A stretch of 64,000 bases of DNA from NCBI GenBank assembly GCA_002013415.1, contig MAEX01000006.1, positions 186,001 to 250,000 on the forward strand, given 5' to 3'. Positions 49,179 to 59,100 of this stretch are shown here, in pieces. Both the position numbers and the translations under genes were made by a program. Position 1 is the first letter of the stretch. Each line of letters starts with the position of its first letter. Below the pieces are notes generated by a model that had not been told where the DNA came from, made no database searches, and saw only the letters and a list, made by a program, of their open reading frames with translations. This DNA is from Mycobacterium sp. D16Q14. GTDB taxonomy: Bacteria > Actinomycetota > Actinomycetes > Mycobacteriales > Mycobacteriaceae.

Positions 49179-52160
49179 CTACTCCCCAAAGACGCGCTGA
49201 ACGACCGCTTTGGCGCGCCTGGTCACCCGCAGATAGTTGTCCAGAAACTCGCCGCCATCGGTGTCCGGCCAGCCCGCGGCCGCGGCCACGGTATTGAGCA
49301 GCCGCCCGGGGCCGGGCAGTTGGTCGGTGGGCTTACCGCGTGCCAGCACCAGCGCGTTACGCGCGTTGGTGGCGGTCAGCCACGCCTGGCGCAGCAGCTC
49401 GGCATCCTCAGCCTCGATGAGCCCCGCCTCTGCCGCGGCGTGCAGGGTCTGCAGAGTCGAGGTGCTGTGCAGGGACGGATGTTCGTGGGCGTAGCGCAGC
49501 TGCAGCAGCTGCACGGTCCATTCCACGTCGGCCAGCCCGCCGCGGCCCAGTTTGGTGTTGGTATTCGGGTCGGCGCCGCGAGGCAACCGCTCGGCATCCA
49601 CCCGCGCCTTGATCCGGCGGATCTCGCGCACCGCATCCAGGGCGATGCCACCGGCCGGGTACCGCGTCTTGTCGATCAGGTGCAGGAACCGCAGACCCAG
49701 GTCGGCATCGCCGGCGACGCTGTGCGCACGCAACAGCGCCTGCACCTCCCACGGCTGCGCCCACTGCCTGTAATAGGTCTCGTAGGCCGCCAGGGTGCGC
49801 ACCATCGGCCCATTGCGCCCCTCCGGACGCAGCCCGGTGTCGACCTGCAGCGGCGGATCGGTGCTCGGAGCACCCAGCAGCTTGCCCAGATTCTCGGCGA
49901 TCGTCGCCGACCAACGGACTGCCTCATCGTCGGTGGCGGCACCGCGCGCCTCGCACACGTACAGCACGTCGGCATCGGATCCATAGCCCAGCTCGCCGCC
50001 GCCCAGCCGGCCCATCCCGATGACGGCGATGCTCGCGGGAGCCTCTTCCTCCTCGGGAACACTCCCCTTGATCAGGGCATCCAGGGCCGCCTGCAGCACC
50101 GCCACCCACACCGAGGTCAGCGCGCCGCAGACATCAACCACATCCAGCAGACCCAACAGATCTGCCGAGGCCACCCGCGCCAACTCCCGGCGCCGCAATG
50201 ATCGTGCCGCCCCGATCGCACGCTCGGGATCCGCATGCCGCGCCGAGGACGCGATGAGCGCTCCGGCCACCGAGACAGGTTCTGCCTCAAGAAGCTTGGG
50301 ACCGTTGGGCCCGTCGGCGTACAGCTGGATCACCTCGGGCGCACGCATGATGAGGTCCGGCACATAGGCGGAAGTGCCCAGTATCTGCATGAGTCGCTTG
50401 GCCACCGCTCCCTCGTCGCGCAGCGTGCGCAGGTACCACGTCTGGTCGACCAGCGCCTCGCTCACCCGGCGATAGGCCAGCAGTCCGGCGTCCGGATCGG
50501 GAGTATCCGCCAGCCAATCCAAAAGTGTTGGTAGCAGGATTGTTTGGATGCGTCCGCGGCGCCCGCCCTCCTTGGTCAGCGCGGACAGGTGACTGAGGGC
50601 ATGCTGTGGCTGCTGGTAACCCAGGGCGGCGAGCTGCCGCACCGCCGCCTCGTTGGACAGCCCCAGCGCTTCCTTGTCGAACTCGGTGACCGATTCCAGT
50701 AGCGGTTGGTAGAACAGCTTGGTGTGCAGGCGAGACACCCGCACCGCCTGCCGCTTGATCTCGGCGCGCAGCACCCCCAGCGCGTCGTTCTGCCCGTCGG
50801 GGCGCACGTGGGCGGCCCGGGCCAGCCAGCGCATCGCCTCGGTGTCCTCCGGTGCGGGCAGGGTGTGGGTGCGCTTGAGTCGCTGCAGCTGCAGTCGGTG
50901 CTCCAGTAGCCTCAAGAACTCGTACGAGGCAGTCAGATTCGCACTGTCGTCGCGCCCGATGTAGCCGCCCGCGCTCAGTGCGGACAGGGCATCGATGGTC
51001 GAGGCGACGTGCAGCGACTCATCTGCCCGACCGTGCACCAGCTGCAGCAGCTGCACCGCGAATTCGACGTCACGCAGCCCGCCGGTGCCCAGTTTGATCT
51101 CACGCTCGCGCAGGTCCGCCGGCACCAGCGATTCCACCCGGCGGCGCATGGCCTGCACTTCAGACACGAAATCTTCACGCTCGCAAGCGGTCCACACCAT
51201 CGGCATGAGGGCGTCCATGTACGCCTTGCCCAGCTCGGCATCGCCGACGGCGGGCCGCGCCTTCAGCAGCGCCTGGAACTCCCAGGTCTTGGCCCAGCGC
51301 CGGTAGTAGGCCACATGAGAATCCAGGGTGCGTACCAGCGCCCCGGCTTTACCCTCCGGGCGCAGTGCCGCGTCCACCTCGAAGAAGGTGCTGGAGCCGA
51401 TGCGCATCATCTCCCCGGCGACGCGGGTGGTCAGTGAATCGGCCTCCTCGGCCACAAAGATGACGTCGACATCGCTGACGTAGTTGAGTTCGCGCGCACC
51501 ACATTTGCCCATCGCGATGACAGCGAGCCGGGGCGGGTCCTGCCCGTCCGGCACCACCAGCGACACCGCAACAGCCAGTGCCGCCGTCAAGGCGGCATCG
51601 GCGAGATCCGACAGGTGTTGGCCCACCACCGGGAACGGCAACACCGGTTCGTTCTCGACGGTGGCCGCGAGATCGAGTGCAGCAAGCACCAGCAGCCGAT
51701 CCCGATAGGCGTCGCGTAACGCCGAGATCGCGGTGCCCTCGGATACCGAGGCGCGTCCCCCGACCGCACCCACGGCCGCCAGGAATCGTTCTTGCAGAGC
51801 CTCTTTGGACTCGAGTTCGATATCCCCGACCAGCAGCTGCCAGCGGTCCGGATGCGCTACCAGGTGATCGCCGAGCGCCAACGAAGACCCGATCACCGAC
51901 AGCAGCCGCCCCCGCAGCGCGGTGTCGGCGCCGAGCTCCCGATCCAGCGCCGCCCAGTCGGCGCCCATTTCCTCGTGCAGCCGGATCAGGGTGAGCAGTG
52001 CGGCGTCGGCGTCGGGCGACCTCGACAACGACCACAACAGCGGGACCTGCGTCTCGGTGGTCCAACCCAGCTCTTCGAGCAGTGATGCGGCCCGCGCATC
52101 CACAAGTCCCAGCCTCCCGACGCTGGGAACCTTCGAACGCTCGGTGGAGGCTCGAGTCAC
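49179..52160 (-). CDS. glnE: Bifunctional glutamine synthetase adenylyltransferase/deadenylylase
   Basis: GlnE adds and removes AMP on the GlnA1 tyrosine according to nitrogen status. The 993-residue protein has two nucleotidyltransferase domains: near residues 217-233 [17 protein letters not shown] and near 710-730 [20 protein letters not shown], each with the DxD metal site. Both are followed by helical bundles ([29 protein letters not shown] and [14 protein letters not shown]...[12 protein letters not shown]). The start is a GTG 33 nt after glnA2. Both its partners are in the window. Confidence 0.95.
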   Translation of the reverse strand: MTRASTERSKVPSVGRLGLVDARAASLLEELGWTTETQVPLLWSLSRSPDADAALLTLIRLHEEMGADWAALDRELGADTALRGRLLSVIGSSLALGDHLVAHPDRWQLLVGDIELESKEALQERFLAAVGAVGGRASVSEGTAISALRDAYRDRLLVLAALDLAATVENEPVLPFPVVGQHLSDLADAALTAALAVAVSLVVPDGQDPPRLAVIAMGKCGARELNYVSDVDVIFVAEEADSLTTRVAGEMMRIGSSTFFEVDAALRPEGKAGALVRTLDSHVAYYRRWAKTWEFQALLKARPAVGDAELGKAYMDALMPMVWTACEREDFVSEVQAMRRRVESLVPADLREREIKLGTGGLRDVEFAVQLLQLVHGRADESLHVASTIDALSALSAGGYIGRDDSANLTASYEFLRLLEHRLQLQRLKRTHTLPAPEDTEAMRWLARAAHVRPDGQNDALGVLRAEIKRQAVRVSRLHTKLFYQPLLESVTEFDKEALGLSNEAAVRQLAALGYQQPQHALSHLSALTKEGGRRGRIQTILLPTLLDWLADTPDPDAGLLAYRRVSEALVDQTWYLRTLRDEGAVAKRLMQILGTSAYVPDLIMRAPEVIQLYADGPNGPKLLEAEPVSVAGALIASSARHADPERAIGAARSLRRRELARVASADLLGLLDVVDVCGALTSVWVAVLQAALDALIKGSVPEEEEAPASIAVIGMGRLGGGELGYGSDADVLYVCEARGAATDDEAVRWSATIAENLGKLLGAPSTDPPLQVDTGLRPEGRNGPMVRTLAAYETYYRQWAQPWEVQALLRAHSVAGDADLGLRFLHLIDKTRYPAGGIALDAVREIRRIKARVDAERLPRGADPNTNTKLGRGGLADVEWTVQLLQLRYAHEHPSLHSTSTLQTLHAAAEAGLIEAEDAELLRQAWLTATNARNALVLARGKPTDQLPGPGRLLNTVAAAAGWPDTDGGEFLDNYLRVTRRAKAVVQRVFGE

Positions 52161-52193
52161 CTCAGACCCAATGTTCTTCGCGCGAGGGGCTCA

Positions 52194-53534
52194 TCAGAGA
52201 CCCAAGTAGGCCCGCAGCTCGAACGGGGTCACATTGCTGCGGTAGCGCGCCCACTCGGCCCGCTTGTTCCTGAGGAAGAAGTCGAAGACGTGCTCTCCCA
52301 AGGCTTCTGCTACCAGCTCGGAACGCTCCATGGCGATGAGCGCGTTCTCCAGCGTGCTGGGCAGCTCCTTGTAACCCATGGCCTGACGCTCCGCTGCCGT
52401 CAGCTGCCAGACATCGTCCTCGGCCTCGGGCCCCAGCGTGTAACCCTGCTCCACACCACGCAACCCGGCGGCCAACAGCACCGCGTACGTCAGGTACGGA
52501 TTGCAAGCCGAGTCGGGGCTGCGCACCTCGATGCGGCGCGAGGACGACTTGTTGGGCGTGTACATCGGAACCCGCACCAGCGCCGAACGGTTGGCCGCAC
52601 CCCAAGATGCCGCCGTCGGCGCCTCACCGCCGTGCACCAGGCGCTTGTAGGAGTTCACCCACTGGTTGGTGACAGCGCTGATCTCGTTGGCGTGCTCCAG
52701 GATTCCCGCGATGAACGACTTACCGACGCTGGAAAGCTGCAGCGGGTCATCGGGGTTGTGGAATGCGTTGGTATCGCCCTCGAACAGGCTCATGTGGGTG
52801 TGCATCGCGCTGCCGGGATGATCGCTGAACGGCTTGGGCATGAAGGTGGCATGCACGCCGTCGATGATCGCCACTTCCTTGACCACATTGCGGAACGTCA
52901 TCACGTTGTCCGCCATGGAAAGCGCGTCGGCGTAGCGCAGGTCGATCTCCTGCTGGCCCGGCGCGCCCTCGTGGTGGCTGAATTCCACGGAGATCCCCAT
53001 GGATTCGAGCGCATCGATCGCGTGCCGACGGAAGTTCGGCGCCGCCTCGTGCACAGCCTGGTCGAAGTACCCCGCGTCATCGGCCGGGATGGGCGCCGAG
53101 CCGTCGTCGGGCAAGTTCTTCAGCAGGAAGAATTCGATCTCCGGGTGCACATAGCAGGAGAAGCCCAAATCGCTTGCCTTGGCCAGCTGCCGACGCAGCA
53201 CATGCCGCGGATCCGACCAGGACGGCGAACCGTCCGGCAGCTTGATATCGCAGAACATCCGCGCGGAGTGATGCTTACCGGCGCTGGTGGTCCAGGGCAG
53301 CACCTGGAATGTCGACGGGTCGGGGTGCGCGACGGTGTCCGATTCGGAGACGCGGGCGAAGCCCTCGATGGAGGATCCGTCGAAGCCGATGCCCTCTTCA
53401 AAGGCGCCTTCGAGTTCGGCCGGCGCGATGGACACGCTCTTGAGGTAGCCGAGCACGTCGGTGAACCACAGCCGGACAAAACGGATATCGCGTTCTTCCA
53501 GCGTGCGCAGCACGAATTCCTTCTGACGATCCAT
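52194..53534 (-). CDS. glnA2: Glutamine synthetase GlnA2
   Basis: The 446-residue type I glutamine synthetase of the GlnA2 group has DGSSIEGFARVSESD, HHEGAPGQQEIDLRYADAL, KPFSDHPGSAMHTHMSLF and NRSALVRVPMY. It lies upstream of glnE in the order known from M. tuberculosis (Rv2222c-Rv2221c). GlnA2 in that species is not essential and its role may lie in glutamate or D-amino-acid amidation; that is literature knowledge, not seen here. The adenylylated-Tyr loop seen in GlnA1 is not evident. Confidence 0.93.
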   Translation of the reverse strand: MDRQKEFVLRTLEERDIRFVRLWFTDVLGYLKSVSIAPAELEGAFEEGIGFDGSSIEGFARVSESDTVAHPDPSTFQVLPWTTSAGKHHSARMFCDIKLPDGSPSWSDPRHVLRRQLAKASDLGFSCYVHPEIEFFLLKNLPDDGSAPIPADDAGYFDQAVHEAAPNFRRHAIDALESMGISVEFSHHEGAPGQQEIDLRYADALSMADNVMTFRNVVKEVAIIDGVHATFMPKPFSDHPGSAMHTHMSLFEGDTNAFHNPDDPLQLSSVGKSFIAGILEHANEISAVTNQWVNSYKRLVHGGEAPTAASWGAANRSALVRVPMYTPNKSSSRRIEVRSPDSACNPYLTYAVLLAAGLRGVEQGYTLGPEAEDDVWQLTAAERQAMGYKELPSTLENALIAMERSELVAEALGEHVFDFFLRNKRAEWARYRSNVTPFELRAYLGL

Positions 53535-53575
53535 GGTCAGAGGCTATTACATCCGGCGTACACGGGCACGGATGC

Positions 53576-55114
53576 TCAGCACCGCACGTCCTTGGGCGGC
53601 ACCGTGCCGTCGACGAAGTAACGCGTGACCGCCTCGTCGACGCATGCCTCTCCGTTGAACGCGACGGTGTGCTGGGTGCCCTCGTAGCTGATGAGGGATC
53701 CGTTCAATTGCTGTGCCAGCGCCACACCGGCCTCATACGGCGTGGCCGGGTCGTGGGTGGTGGAGATGACAACCACCGGTGGCAGTCCGGGAGTCGACGG
53801 GGTGTGCGGTGCCGATGTCGGCGCCACCGGCCAGAAGGCGCACAAATCGCGCGGAGCGAATCCGGTGAATGTGCCGTAACTCGAGAACGGCGCCTGCTCA
53901 CGCAGTCGTTTGTCGGCGGCTACCCAGGGGGCGGAGTCCCGCGGGGTCGGCCCATCGACGCACCGAATCGAGTTGAAGGCGTCCTGCAGGTTGTCGTAGC
54001 GCCCCTGGTCGTCGCGCTCCTGGTACTGGTCGGCCAGCCACAGCAAGTCATCGGGTCCGCTGCCATCGACCAGGCCGGCCAGCCCGGAGGTGAGGTACTT
54101 CCAGTAGCGCGGTGTGTACATCGCCTGGATGGTGCCGGTGATGGCGTCCTGATAGCCCAGGCCGCGCGGGTCGTTGGTCTTCGCGGGCTTGGTGACCAAC
54201 GGATCGATCAGTTGGTGGAAACGCTTCACGGCCTGCGACGGGTCGGTGCCCAACGGGCACTTGGGGTCCTTGGCGCAGTCGGCCGCGTAATCGTTGAACG
54301 CCACCTGGAATCCGGTCATCTGCCGGACGTTGGATTCGACCGGATCGATGGTCGGGTCAATCGCGCCGTCCAGGACCATCGTGCGCACATTCTGCGGGAA
54401 GTACTCGGCGTACTGGGTGCCCAGCTCAGTGCCGTAGGAGTAACCCAGGTAGTTCAGTTTATTGTCGCCGACTGCCGCCCGGACAATATCCATATCCCTT
54501 GCCGCCGAGGCGGTTCCGGCATTGGCAAGGAAGTCCAGTCCCATCCGGCTCGCGCAGTCGTTGACGTACTGGCGGTACACATCCTCGATGTGGGCGACCC
54601 CGGCCTGGCTGTAGTCGGCCAGCGGCTCCTTACGGAAGGCGTCGAACTGGGCGTCGGTGCGGCACCGCAGGGTGGGGGTGGAGCCGCCGACACCGCGCGG
54701 ATCGAACCCGACGATGTCGAAGCTCTGCCCGACCGCGCTGTCGCCGAGCTTGGCGCCCATACCGGCCGCGAGATCCACGCCCGATCCCCCGGGCCCGCCC
54801 GGGTTGACCAGCAGTGCGCCGATGCGCTTTCCGGTGGCGGGCACCTTGAGCACAGCGAGCTCTGCCACCGCACCCATCAGCTTGTCGTAGCTGACGGGCA
54901 CCTTCACCTTGGCGCACCGGGCCGTCGGGATGCGGCTGGTGTCACCGACGAAGCCGTCGCAACTGCCCCAGGTGACCTTCTGGTCGTAGAACGCCTGCAA
55001 CGACGGACTCGGTGCCGGCAGCGGCACAGCGGCCGCGGGGATGGCAGGGAGGGCCGCCGAGAACATCAAAAGTATCACCGGCAACGCTCGGCGCATCCGC
55101 ATCATGGGCCACAT
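53576..55114 (-). CDS. Secreted TAP-like serine hydrolase, CaeA/Hip1 paralogue without lipobox
   Basis: The 512-residue alpha/beta hydrolase has a Sec signal (about 6-29) with no lipobox cysteine, an oxyanion-hole strand VNPGGPGGSG, nucleophile Ser226 (GYSYGTE), and a TAP-like C-terminal domain with Asp455 (THDPATPYEAG) and His482 (EGTQHTVAF). The family includes SCO7095-like tripeptidyl aminopeptidases and mycobacterial Rv2223c. It is a tandem paralogue of caeA, 26 nt downstream of it. I chose the ATG at 55114; ATGs at 55105, 55102 and 55096 are equally possible. The earlier start at 55210 overlaps caeA. Confidence 0.84.
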   Translation of the reverse strand: MWPMMRMRRALPVILLMFSAALPAIPAAAVPLPAPSPSLQAFYDQKVTWGSCDGFVGDTSRIPTARCAKVKVPVSYDKLMGAVAELAVLKVPATGKRIGALLVNPGGPGGSGVDLAAGMGAKLGDSAVGQSFDIVGFDPRGVGGSTPTLRCRTDAQFDAFRKEPLADYSQAGVAHIEDVYRQYVNDCASRMGLDFLANAGTASAARDMDIVRAAVGDNKLNYLGYSYGTELGTQYAEYFPQNVRTMVLDGAIDPTIDPVESNVRQMTGFQVAFNDYAADCAKDPKCPLGTDPSQAVKRFHQLIDPLVTKPAKTNDPRGLGYQDAITGTIQAMYTPRYWKYLTSGLAGLVDGSGPDDLLWLADQYQERDDQGRYDNLQDAFNSIRCVDGPTPRDSAPWVAADKRLREQAPFSSYGTFTGFAPRDLCAFWPVAPTSAPHTPSTPGLPPVVVISTTHDPATPYEAGVALAQQLNGSLISYEGTQHTVAFNGEACVDEAVTRYFVDGTVPPKDVRC

Positions 55115-55140
55115 CGTGCCATGTCGGATGCCACAAGGGA

Positions 55141-56661
55141 TCAGCAGCGGGCGCCTTCGGCCGGAGTCGTGACCTTGATGAGATATGTCTCCGCCGCTTT
55201 GTCGACGCACTGATTCCCGTCGAACACGATGGTGTGCTTGGTCCCCTCGTAGGTGAGCAGGCCACCGCCGAGCTGTTTGGCCAGCTCAACGCCCGCCTGG
55301 TACGGGGTTGCCGGATCGAAGGTGGTGGAGACCACCAGCAGTTTGGGCAAGCCGGGCACGTTGATGGGGTGCGGCTTGCTCGTCGGCGGTACCGGCCAGA
55401 ACGCGCACACTCCCAGCGGCGCATTGCCGGTGAATGCGCCGAAGTCCTGGAACGGGGCCACCTCACGGATGCGCCGATCCTTCTCGACGGTCTTGGCGCG
55501 GTCGGTCTGCGGTGGTTCGTCCACACAGTTGATGGCGGTCTGCGCGTCCTGCGCGTGGCTGTAGTGCCCCTCTTCGTCACGCTTCATGTACGCGTCGGCG
55601 AGCAGCTGCAGGATGTCACCCGACCCCTCGCTGAGCTGGCGCAGCGCCTTGGTGAACGCCTCCCACAGCGTGGGCGAGTACATCACCATGATGGTGCCGA
55701 TGATGGCGTCGCCGTGGGACAGTCCGCGGCCGTCCTTGGTCTTGGCCGGGTGCTCGACCAGCGGATCGATCATGGCCCGGTAACGCGCGGTCGACTGCGC
55801 GGGATCGGTGCCCAGCGGACAGCTCGGGCTCTTGGCGCAGTCGGCCGCGTAGTTGTCGAAAGCCTTTTGGAATCCCGCGATCTGGTCGATATCGGCCTGG
55901 GTGGGATCGGCGTTGGGGTCGATCACCCCGTCGAGGATGAGGGCCCGCACATTCTGGGGGAACTGCTCGGCATAGGTGGTGCCGATGCGGGTGCCGTACG
56001 AGTAGCCCAGGTAGGTGAGCTTTTCGTCACCGAGGGCGGCACGAAGCCGGTCCATATCCTTGGCGACATTCACGGTGCCGACATTGGCGAGGAACTCCAG
56101 CCCCACCTTGTCGACGCAGCGCTTCACGAAGTCCTTGGAGTCCTGCTCCATGCGGGCTACGCCCTCGGGGCTGTAGTCGGTGTCGTTCTGCGCGCGCAGG
56201 CGATCCACATCTTGGTCCGAGTTGCACTCGACGGCAGGGGTGGAGGACCCCACACCACGCGGATCGAAGCCGATGAAGTCGAAGCTGTCGCGGATCTCCC
56301 TGGGCACCTGCTTGACGATGGCGGTCGCGGCCTCGATGCCCGATTGGCCCGGCCCGCCGGGGTTCATCAGCAGCGACCCGATCTTGTTGCCCTTTGCCGG
56401 GTACTTGATGATCGCTAGGCGCGCCTTGGCGCCGTCGGGTTTGGCGTAGTCGACAGGCACCTCGAGTTCCGAGCACACCGTGCTCGCCGGCACCGTGGTG
56501 TTTTCCGGCGTGAAGCCGTCACAGTCCCCCCAACTGAGGGCGGTTTCGGACGGTCGCGCCGCCGTCGCCTGACCTTCCACTGACCGCACACAACCAGAGA
56601 CGACGGCTACCACCGAGGCAAGAGCCAATACGGCAGCAACCCGCCGACCACGAAACATCAT
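55141..56661 (-). CDS. caeA: Cell-envelope serine protease/carboxylesterase CaeA (Hip1), lipoprotein
   Basis: CaeA/Hip1 is a wall-associated serine hydrolase that in M. tuberculosis processes GroEL2 and dampens macrophage responses. The 506 residues show a lipobox VVSGC (Cys24), NPGGPGQSG, Ser221 (GYSYGTR), Asp449 (FDPATPYQAG) and His476 (EGTKHTIVF), and paired cysteines. ATG is doubled (56661 and 56658). The lipidated form and the neighbouring unlipidated paralogue would have different anchoring. It follows the WS/DGAT gene by 22 nt on the same strand. Confidence 0.93.
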   Translation of the reverse strand: MMFRGRRVAAVLALASVVAVVSGCVRSVEGQATAARPSETALSWGDCDGFTPENTTVPASTVCSELEVPVDYAKPDGAKARLAIIKYPAKGNKIGSLLMNPGGPGQSGIEAATAIVKQVPREIRDSFDFIGFDPRGVGSSTPAVECNSDQDVDRLRAQNDTDYSPEGVARMEQDSKDFVKRCVDKVGLEFLANVGTVNVAKDMDRLRAALGDEKLTYLGYSYGTRIGTTYAEQFPQNVRALILDGVIDPNADPTQADIDQIAGFQKAFDNYAADCAKSPSCPLGTDPAQSTARYRAMIDPLVEHPAKTKDGRGLSHGDAIIGTIMVMYSPTLWEAFTKALRQLSEGSGDILQLLADAYMKRDEEGHYSHAQDAQTAINCVDEPPQTDRAKTVEKDRRIREVAPFQDFGAFTGNAPLGVCAFWPVPPTSKPHPINVPGLPKLLVVSTTFDPATPYQAGVELAKQLGGGLLTYEGTKHTIVFDGNQCVDKAAETYLIKVTTPAEGARC

Positions 56662-56683
56662 TCAGCCATGGTGCCAGAAAGGA

Positions 56684-58057
56684 CTAGATCCGGGCCTTTA
56701 GCTCCTGGAGCGCCACGCCGAAATCGTCGGTCAGTGTGGACAGATCGGGCATCAGATCGGGGCAGGAAATCAGGCCGACATTGAGTTTGCCGTCCAGCGA
56801 CATCACCGTGACGGTGAGCGCGGCGCCGTGGAAGATAGGTCCCAGCGGATACATCCCGACGACCTGGGCGCCCAAGAAGTACAGCGGCACTTGGGGTCCC
56901 GGCACATTGGAGACCACCAGGTTGTGGATCACCGGGTGGCGGTCGGCCAGCCGGATGCGCGAGTAGACCCGCATCGCGGTGCCGAACACAGCGGGCGCCG
57001 CGAACTGACTCCAGTCCTGCAGCAGCGTCGCGCCCAACACGGCGGTGTGTTCCTTCGCGACGTTGTTGGCCTCGGCGATGGCCTGCAGACGATCCACTGG
57101 ATTTTCAACATTGGTCTCCAAGCGGGAGAACATTCCCGAGACCTGGTTTCGGCCCGGGCGGTCCGACTTCTCGTGCACCGACACCGGAACCATGGCCACC
57201 AATGAGCTCTCTGGAAGCTCACCGCGGTCGTCCAGATACTTGCGCAGTGCGCCGGCGCAGATGGCCATCACGACATCGTTGACCTTGACGCCGAAGCGGT
57301 TCTTGACCGCGCGGACGTCCTCGAGGTCCAGTTGGGCGTAGCCGACGTTGCGGCGGCTGGTGATCGTGGAGTTGAACGAGGTCCGCGGTGCCGAGAACGG
57401 CGCGGTCATGGCTTCGCCGCGCTTGGAGCGCTCCAGCCAGGCCGGGATGACACCGATGGTCGAGGGCAGCAGCTTCGCGAACTTCAACGGCCGAGACGCC
57501 CATTTGAGGGCTCCGGTGACCGCGATCTCCAGACTGTTGGCGCCGCCGACACCCGGCGCGGGTGCGGGCGCTTCGGCATCGGGTTCCAAACCGCACAGCG
57601 CCGACATCAGGTTGGCGCCGGTGACACCGTCGACCGAGGCGTGATGCATCTTGGTCATGACCACCAGGCGGTTCGTGTCGCCCGTCTCGATGACCCACAT
57701 TTCCCACAGCGGCCGGGCGCGGTCCAAGGGCAACGAGGCGATGTGTCCGCACATATCGGCGATCTCGGCCTTGCCTCCGGGCGAGGGCAGGCCGACGTGA
57801 TGCAGGTGCCGGTCGATGTCGAAGTCGTCGTCGTCGACCCACACCGGGTGGTCCAGGTTCAGGCGGCTGTCGGCGAGCTTCTCCGTGAACGAGGAGATTC
57901 CCTCGACGCGCTCGACCAGCTTGGTCCGCAGTTTCTCGAACGAGTAGCCACCAGGAATGGTTGTGGTGTCTAATTCCAGTACCCCGCACACATGCATGGG
58001 TTGGGTGGGTGTTTCGAGATAGAGAAAACTGGCGTCGAGTCCGGAAAGCCGCTGCAT
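56684..58057 (-). CDS. Wax ester synthase/diacylglycerol acyltransferase (WS/DGAT, Tgs family)
   Basis: These bifunctional enzymes make triacylglycerol or wax esters from acyl-CoA, for storage lipid. The 457-residue product has the start LSGLDASFLYLETPTQPMHV, the catalytic HHxxxDG (MHHASVDGVTG, about residues 136-143), PLDRARPLWEMWVIE, KVNDVVMAICAGALR and NVPGPQVPLYFLGA. The ATG at 58057 is fixed by the family N-terminus and a TAGCAT -10 seven nt upstream; earlier starts run into panB. In M. tuberculosis no tgs gene lies between caeA and panB as I recall, so it is an insertion here. Confidence 0.92.
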   Translation of the reverse strand: MQRLSGLDASFLYLETPTQPMHVCGVLELDTTTIPGGYSFEKLRTKLVERVEGISSFTEKLADSRLNLDHPVWVDDDDFDIDRHLHHVGLPSPGGKAEIADMCGHIASLPLDRARPLWEMWVIETGDTNRLVVMTKMHHASVDGVTGANLMSALCGLEPDAEAPAPAPGVGGANSLEIAVTGALKWASRPLKFAKLLPSTIGVIPAWLERSKRGEAMTAPFSAPRTSFNSTITSRRNVGYAQLDLEDVRAVKNRFGVKVNDVVMAICAGALRKYLDDRGELPESSLVAMVPVSVHEKSDRPGRNQVSGMFSRLETNVENPVDRLQAIAEANNVAKEHTAVLGATLLQDWSQFAAPAVFGTAMRVYSRIRLADRHPVIHNLVVSNVPGPQVPLYFLGAQVVGMYPLGPIFHGAALTVTVMSLDGKLNVGLISCPDLMPDLSTLTDDFGVALQELKARI

Positions 58058-58064
58058 GCCGCAG

Positions 58065-58070
58065 ATGCTA
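58065..58070 (-). promoter_or_regulatory. Candidate leaderless -10 for the WS/DGAT gene
   Basis: Minus-strand TAGCAT ends 7 nt before the ATG at 58057; there is no Shine-Dalgarno. Confidence 0.42.
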
Positions 58071-58232
58071 GGCGAGCCGGGTAGCCCCCGTGCCCGAATG
58101 CGGCGACCACAGATGTGACCAAGTCCACGCGCCCGGATATTCATCTCATCGTCACCCGGTGGCACACTGAACATCGTTGGTAACCCAGGGACCCGAACGG
58201 GCCTTGAGGAGATTATCGAAAAGGTGACAGTG

Positions 58233-59096
58233 ATGTCCGAGATGTCCGAGATGTCCGAATCTGCTTTGTACGGCGCTGCTTCCGAGACGAACGCAAAACC
58301 GCGTACCAAGACCCGCGTGCACCACTTGCAGAAGTGGAAGGCCGAGGGCCACAAATGGTCGATGCTCACCGCGTACGACTACTCGACCGCACGGATTTTC
58401 AATGATGCCGGGATTCCCGTTCTGCTGGTCGGGGATTCGGCCGCGAACGTGGTCTACGGGTACGACACCACCGTGCCGATCACCATCGACGAGTTGATTC
58501 CGTTGGTGCGCGGTGTGGTTCGCGGTGCCACCGAGGCCCTGGTGGTCGCCGACCTGCCCTTCGGCTCCTATGAAGGCGGGGCCGCTCAGGCCCTCGCCAG
58601 TGCCACCCGGTTCATGAAAGAAGCCGGCGCCCACGCCGTGAAACTCGAAGGCGGAGAACGCGTTGCCGATCAGATCGCCACGCTGACGGCTGCCGGGATT
58701 CCGGTGGTGGCACACATCGGGTTCACCCCGCAGAGCGTGAACAGCCTTGGCGGGTATCGAGTTCAGGGGCGCGACGATGCCGCCGCACAGCTCATCCACG
58801 ATGCCATCGCGGTCCAGGAGGCCGGAGCCATCGCCGTGGTGATGGAGATGGTGCCCGCCGACCTGGCGACGCAGATCACCGGCAAGCTCACCATCCCCAC
58901 TGTCGGCATCGGCGCGGGCCGGGAATGCGACGCCCAGGTGCTGGTGTGGCAGGACATGGCCGGGATGACCAGCGGCAAGACCGCCAAGTTCGTCAAGCAG
59001 TTCGGCCAGGTCGGCGCGGAGCTACGCAAGGCCGCCGAGCAGTATGCCGATGAGGTGGCTCGCGGGGTGTTCCCCGCTCCCGAACACAGCTACTGA
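58233..59096 (+). CDS. panB: 3-methyl-2-oxobutanoate hydroxymethyltransferase
   Basis: PanB makes ketopantoate from alpha-ketoisovalerate and methylene-THF, the first pantothenate step. The 287 residues have [40 protein letters not shown] and [18 protein letters not shown]. Four in-frame starts occur within 27 nt (GTG 58224; ATG 58233, 58242 and 58251) because ATGTCCGAG is repeated. The ATG at 58233 has AAGGTG 6 nt upstream. The third ATG would give 281 residues, the tuberculosis length I recall. It is divergent from the WS/DGAT gene. Confidence 0.92.
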   Translation: MSEMSEMSESALYGAASETNAKPRTKTRVHHLQKWKAEGHKWSMLTAYDYSTARIFNDAGIPVLLVGDSAANVVYGYDTTVPITIDELIPLVRGVVRGATEALVVADLPFGSYEGGAAQALASATRFMKEAGAHAVKLEGGERVADQIATLTAAGIPVVAHIGFTPQSVNSLGGYRVQGRDDAAAQLIHDAIAVQEAGAIAVVMEMVPADLATQITGKLTIPTVGIGAGRECDAQVLVWQDMAGMTSGKTAKFVKQFGQVGAELRKAAEQYADEVARGVFPAPEHSY

Positions 59097-59100
59097 TAGC

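Noticed and set aside
53669..55213. Long plus-strand frames opposite the two CaeA-type genes (also 55012-56418)
   Set aside because: They are Arg/Gly/His-rich shadow translations with no start signals or recognisable domains.
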